Positions 63,702-64,000 of a stretch of DNA of 64,000 bases are shown piece after piece; the stretch's first letter is position 1, and each line of letters opens with the position of its first letter. The notes below the pieces were generated by a model. The model had not been told where the DNA came from and did not search any database. It saw only the letters and a program-made list of their open reading frames with translations. This DNA is from Paraburkholderia ginsengiterrae (GTDB lineage Bacteria; Pseudomonadota; Gammaproteobacteria; Burkholderiales; Burkholderiaceae), in the NCBI RefSeq assembly GCF_001645125.1, contig NZ_LXKA01000187.1, forward strand, positions 62,001 to 126,000, written 5' to 3'. A program made the translations under genes and the position numbers.

Positions 63702-64000
63702 TTAGCGGGACGCCGCGACACGGCTGCGCACGTAGTGGTTGAACAGCACGGCGAACAGCAGCATGACGCCAAGGAACACGCGGAACCAGTCCGAATCGAC
63801 ATTGGTGTAGGTGATGCCGATCTGCACGACCCCGAAGATCAGCGCGCCGAAGCAGGCGCCCACCACCGAGCCGTAGCCGCCCGTGAGGAGCGTGCCGCCG
63901 ATCACCGCGGCAATGATCGCTTCGAATTCCGCCTGCAAACCGCGGTCGGCCGCGGCCGAGCCGATATCGCACACTTGCAGCACCGCGTACAGGCACGAGC
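63702..64000 (-). CDS. Sugar ABC transporter permease, C-terminal part
   Basis: The frame is open through the window edge, so the 5' part is missing; ~99 residues remain. RbsC-like motifs: [40 protein letters not shown] and a C-terminal helix ending SRVAASR. It is 13 bases upstream of the ATPase gene and presumably forms the inositol permease. Confidence 0.88.
   Translation of the reverse strand, partial: SCLYAVLQVCDIGSAAADRGLQAEFEAIIAAVIGGTLLTGGYGSVVGACFGALIFGVVQIGITYTNVDSDWFRVFLGVMLLFAVLFNHYVRSRVAASR

Overview
This is a GC-rich, gene-dense beta-proteobacterial chromosome segment. The gene order carB-greA-DUF4149-yhbY-rlmE-ftsH-folP-glmM-pstSCAB-phoU-phoB-phoR-ppk1-ppx, together with the protein sequences, points to Burkholderiaceae and most likely Paraburkholderia (inference, no search was run). 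I saw no insertion sequence, phage, CRISPR array or rRNA. The one stretch with clearly different base use is an AT-richer gene desert at about 25.8-26.35 kb.

Layout. 1-9.0 kb: housekeeping genes (end of carB, greA, yhbY, rlmE, ftsH, folP, glmM). 9.3-22 kb: a phosphate-starvation block. It holds pstSCAB-phoU-phoB-phoR behind a multi-repeat Pho box, convergent ppk1 and divergent ppx, then an OlsB-like ornithine-lipid acyltransferase and sixA. I can read Pho-box-like 11-nt repeats in front of pstS, ppk1 and olsB, so phosphate uptake, polyphosphate storage and phosphorus-free membrane lipid synthesis appear wired to PhoB. 22-31 kb: tRNA-Pro, two very small membrane proteins, small lipoproteins, a MATE exporter, a pentapeptide-repeat protein, an NlpD-like factor, an aldose epimerase-like protein, uppP, tRNA-Arg and a DUF427 protein. 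A candidate small RNA lies at 26.3 kb.

31-43 kb: divergent acid phosphatase/phosphoesterase and di-haem peroxidase genes, a Nudix hydrolase, an orphan amino-acid binding protein, glnS, gamma-glutamyltranspeptidase, a small alpha/beta hydrolase and a class III CoA-transferase. 43-54 kb: alaS, a divergent LysR/MFS pair, then a tightly packed run ltaE - Nudix - thioesterase - livHMGF. That run has no LivK binding protein, and its LivF has Arg in place of the Walker A Lys.

54-57 kb: a 763-residue lipoprotein of unknown function built from two diverged copies of one ~265-residue domain. 57-64 kb, minus strand: a myo-inositol uptake and catabolism operon (permease end, ATPase, iolC-DUF2090 fusion, iolD, iolE, iolB) with 4-nt overlaps between several genes.

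The best candidates for something undescribed are the duplicated-domain lipoprotein, the livHMGF set with its altered P-loop, the candidate sRNA, the Pho-controlled OlsB gene, and the 57- and 28-residue membrane proteins.
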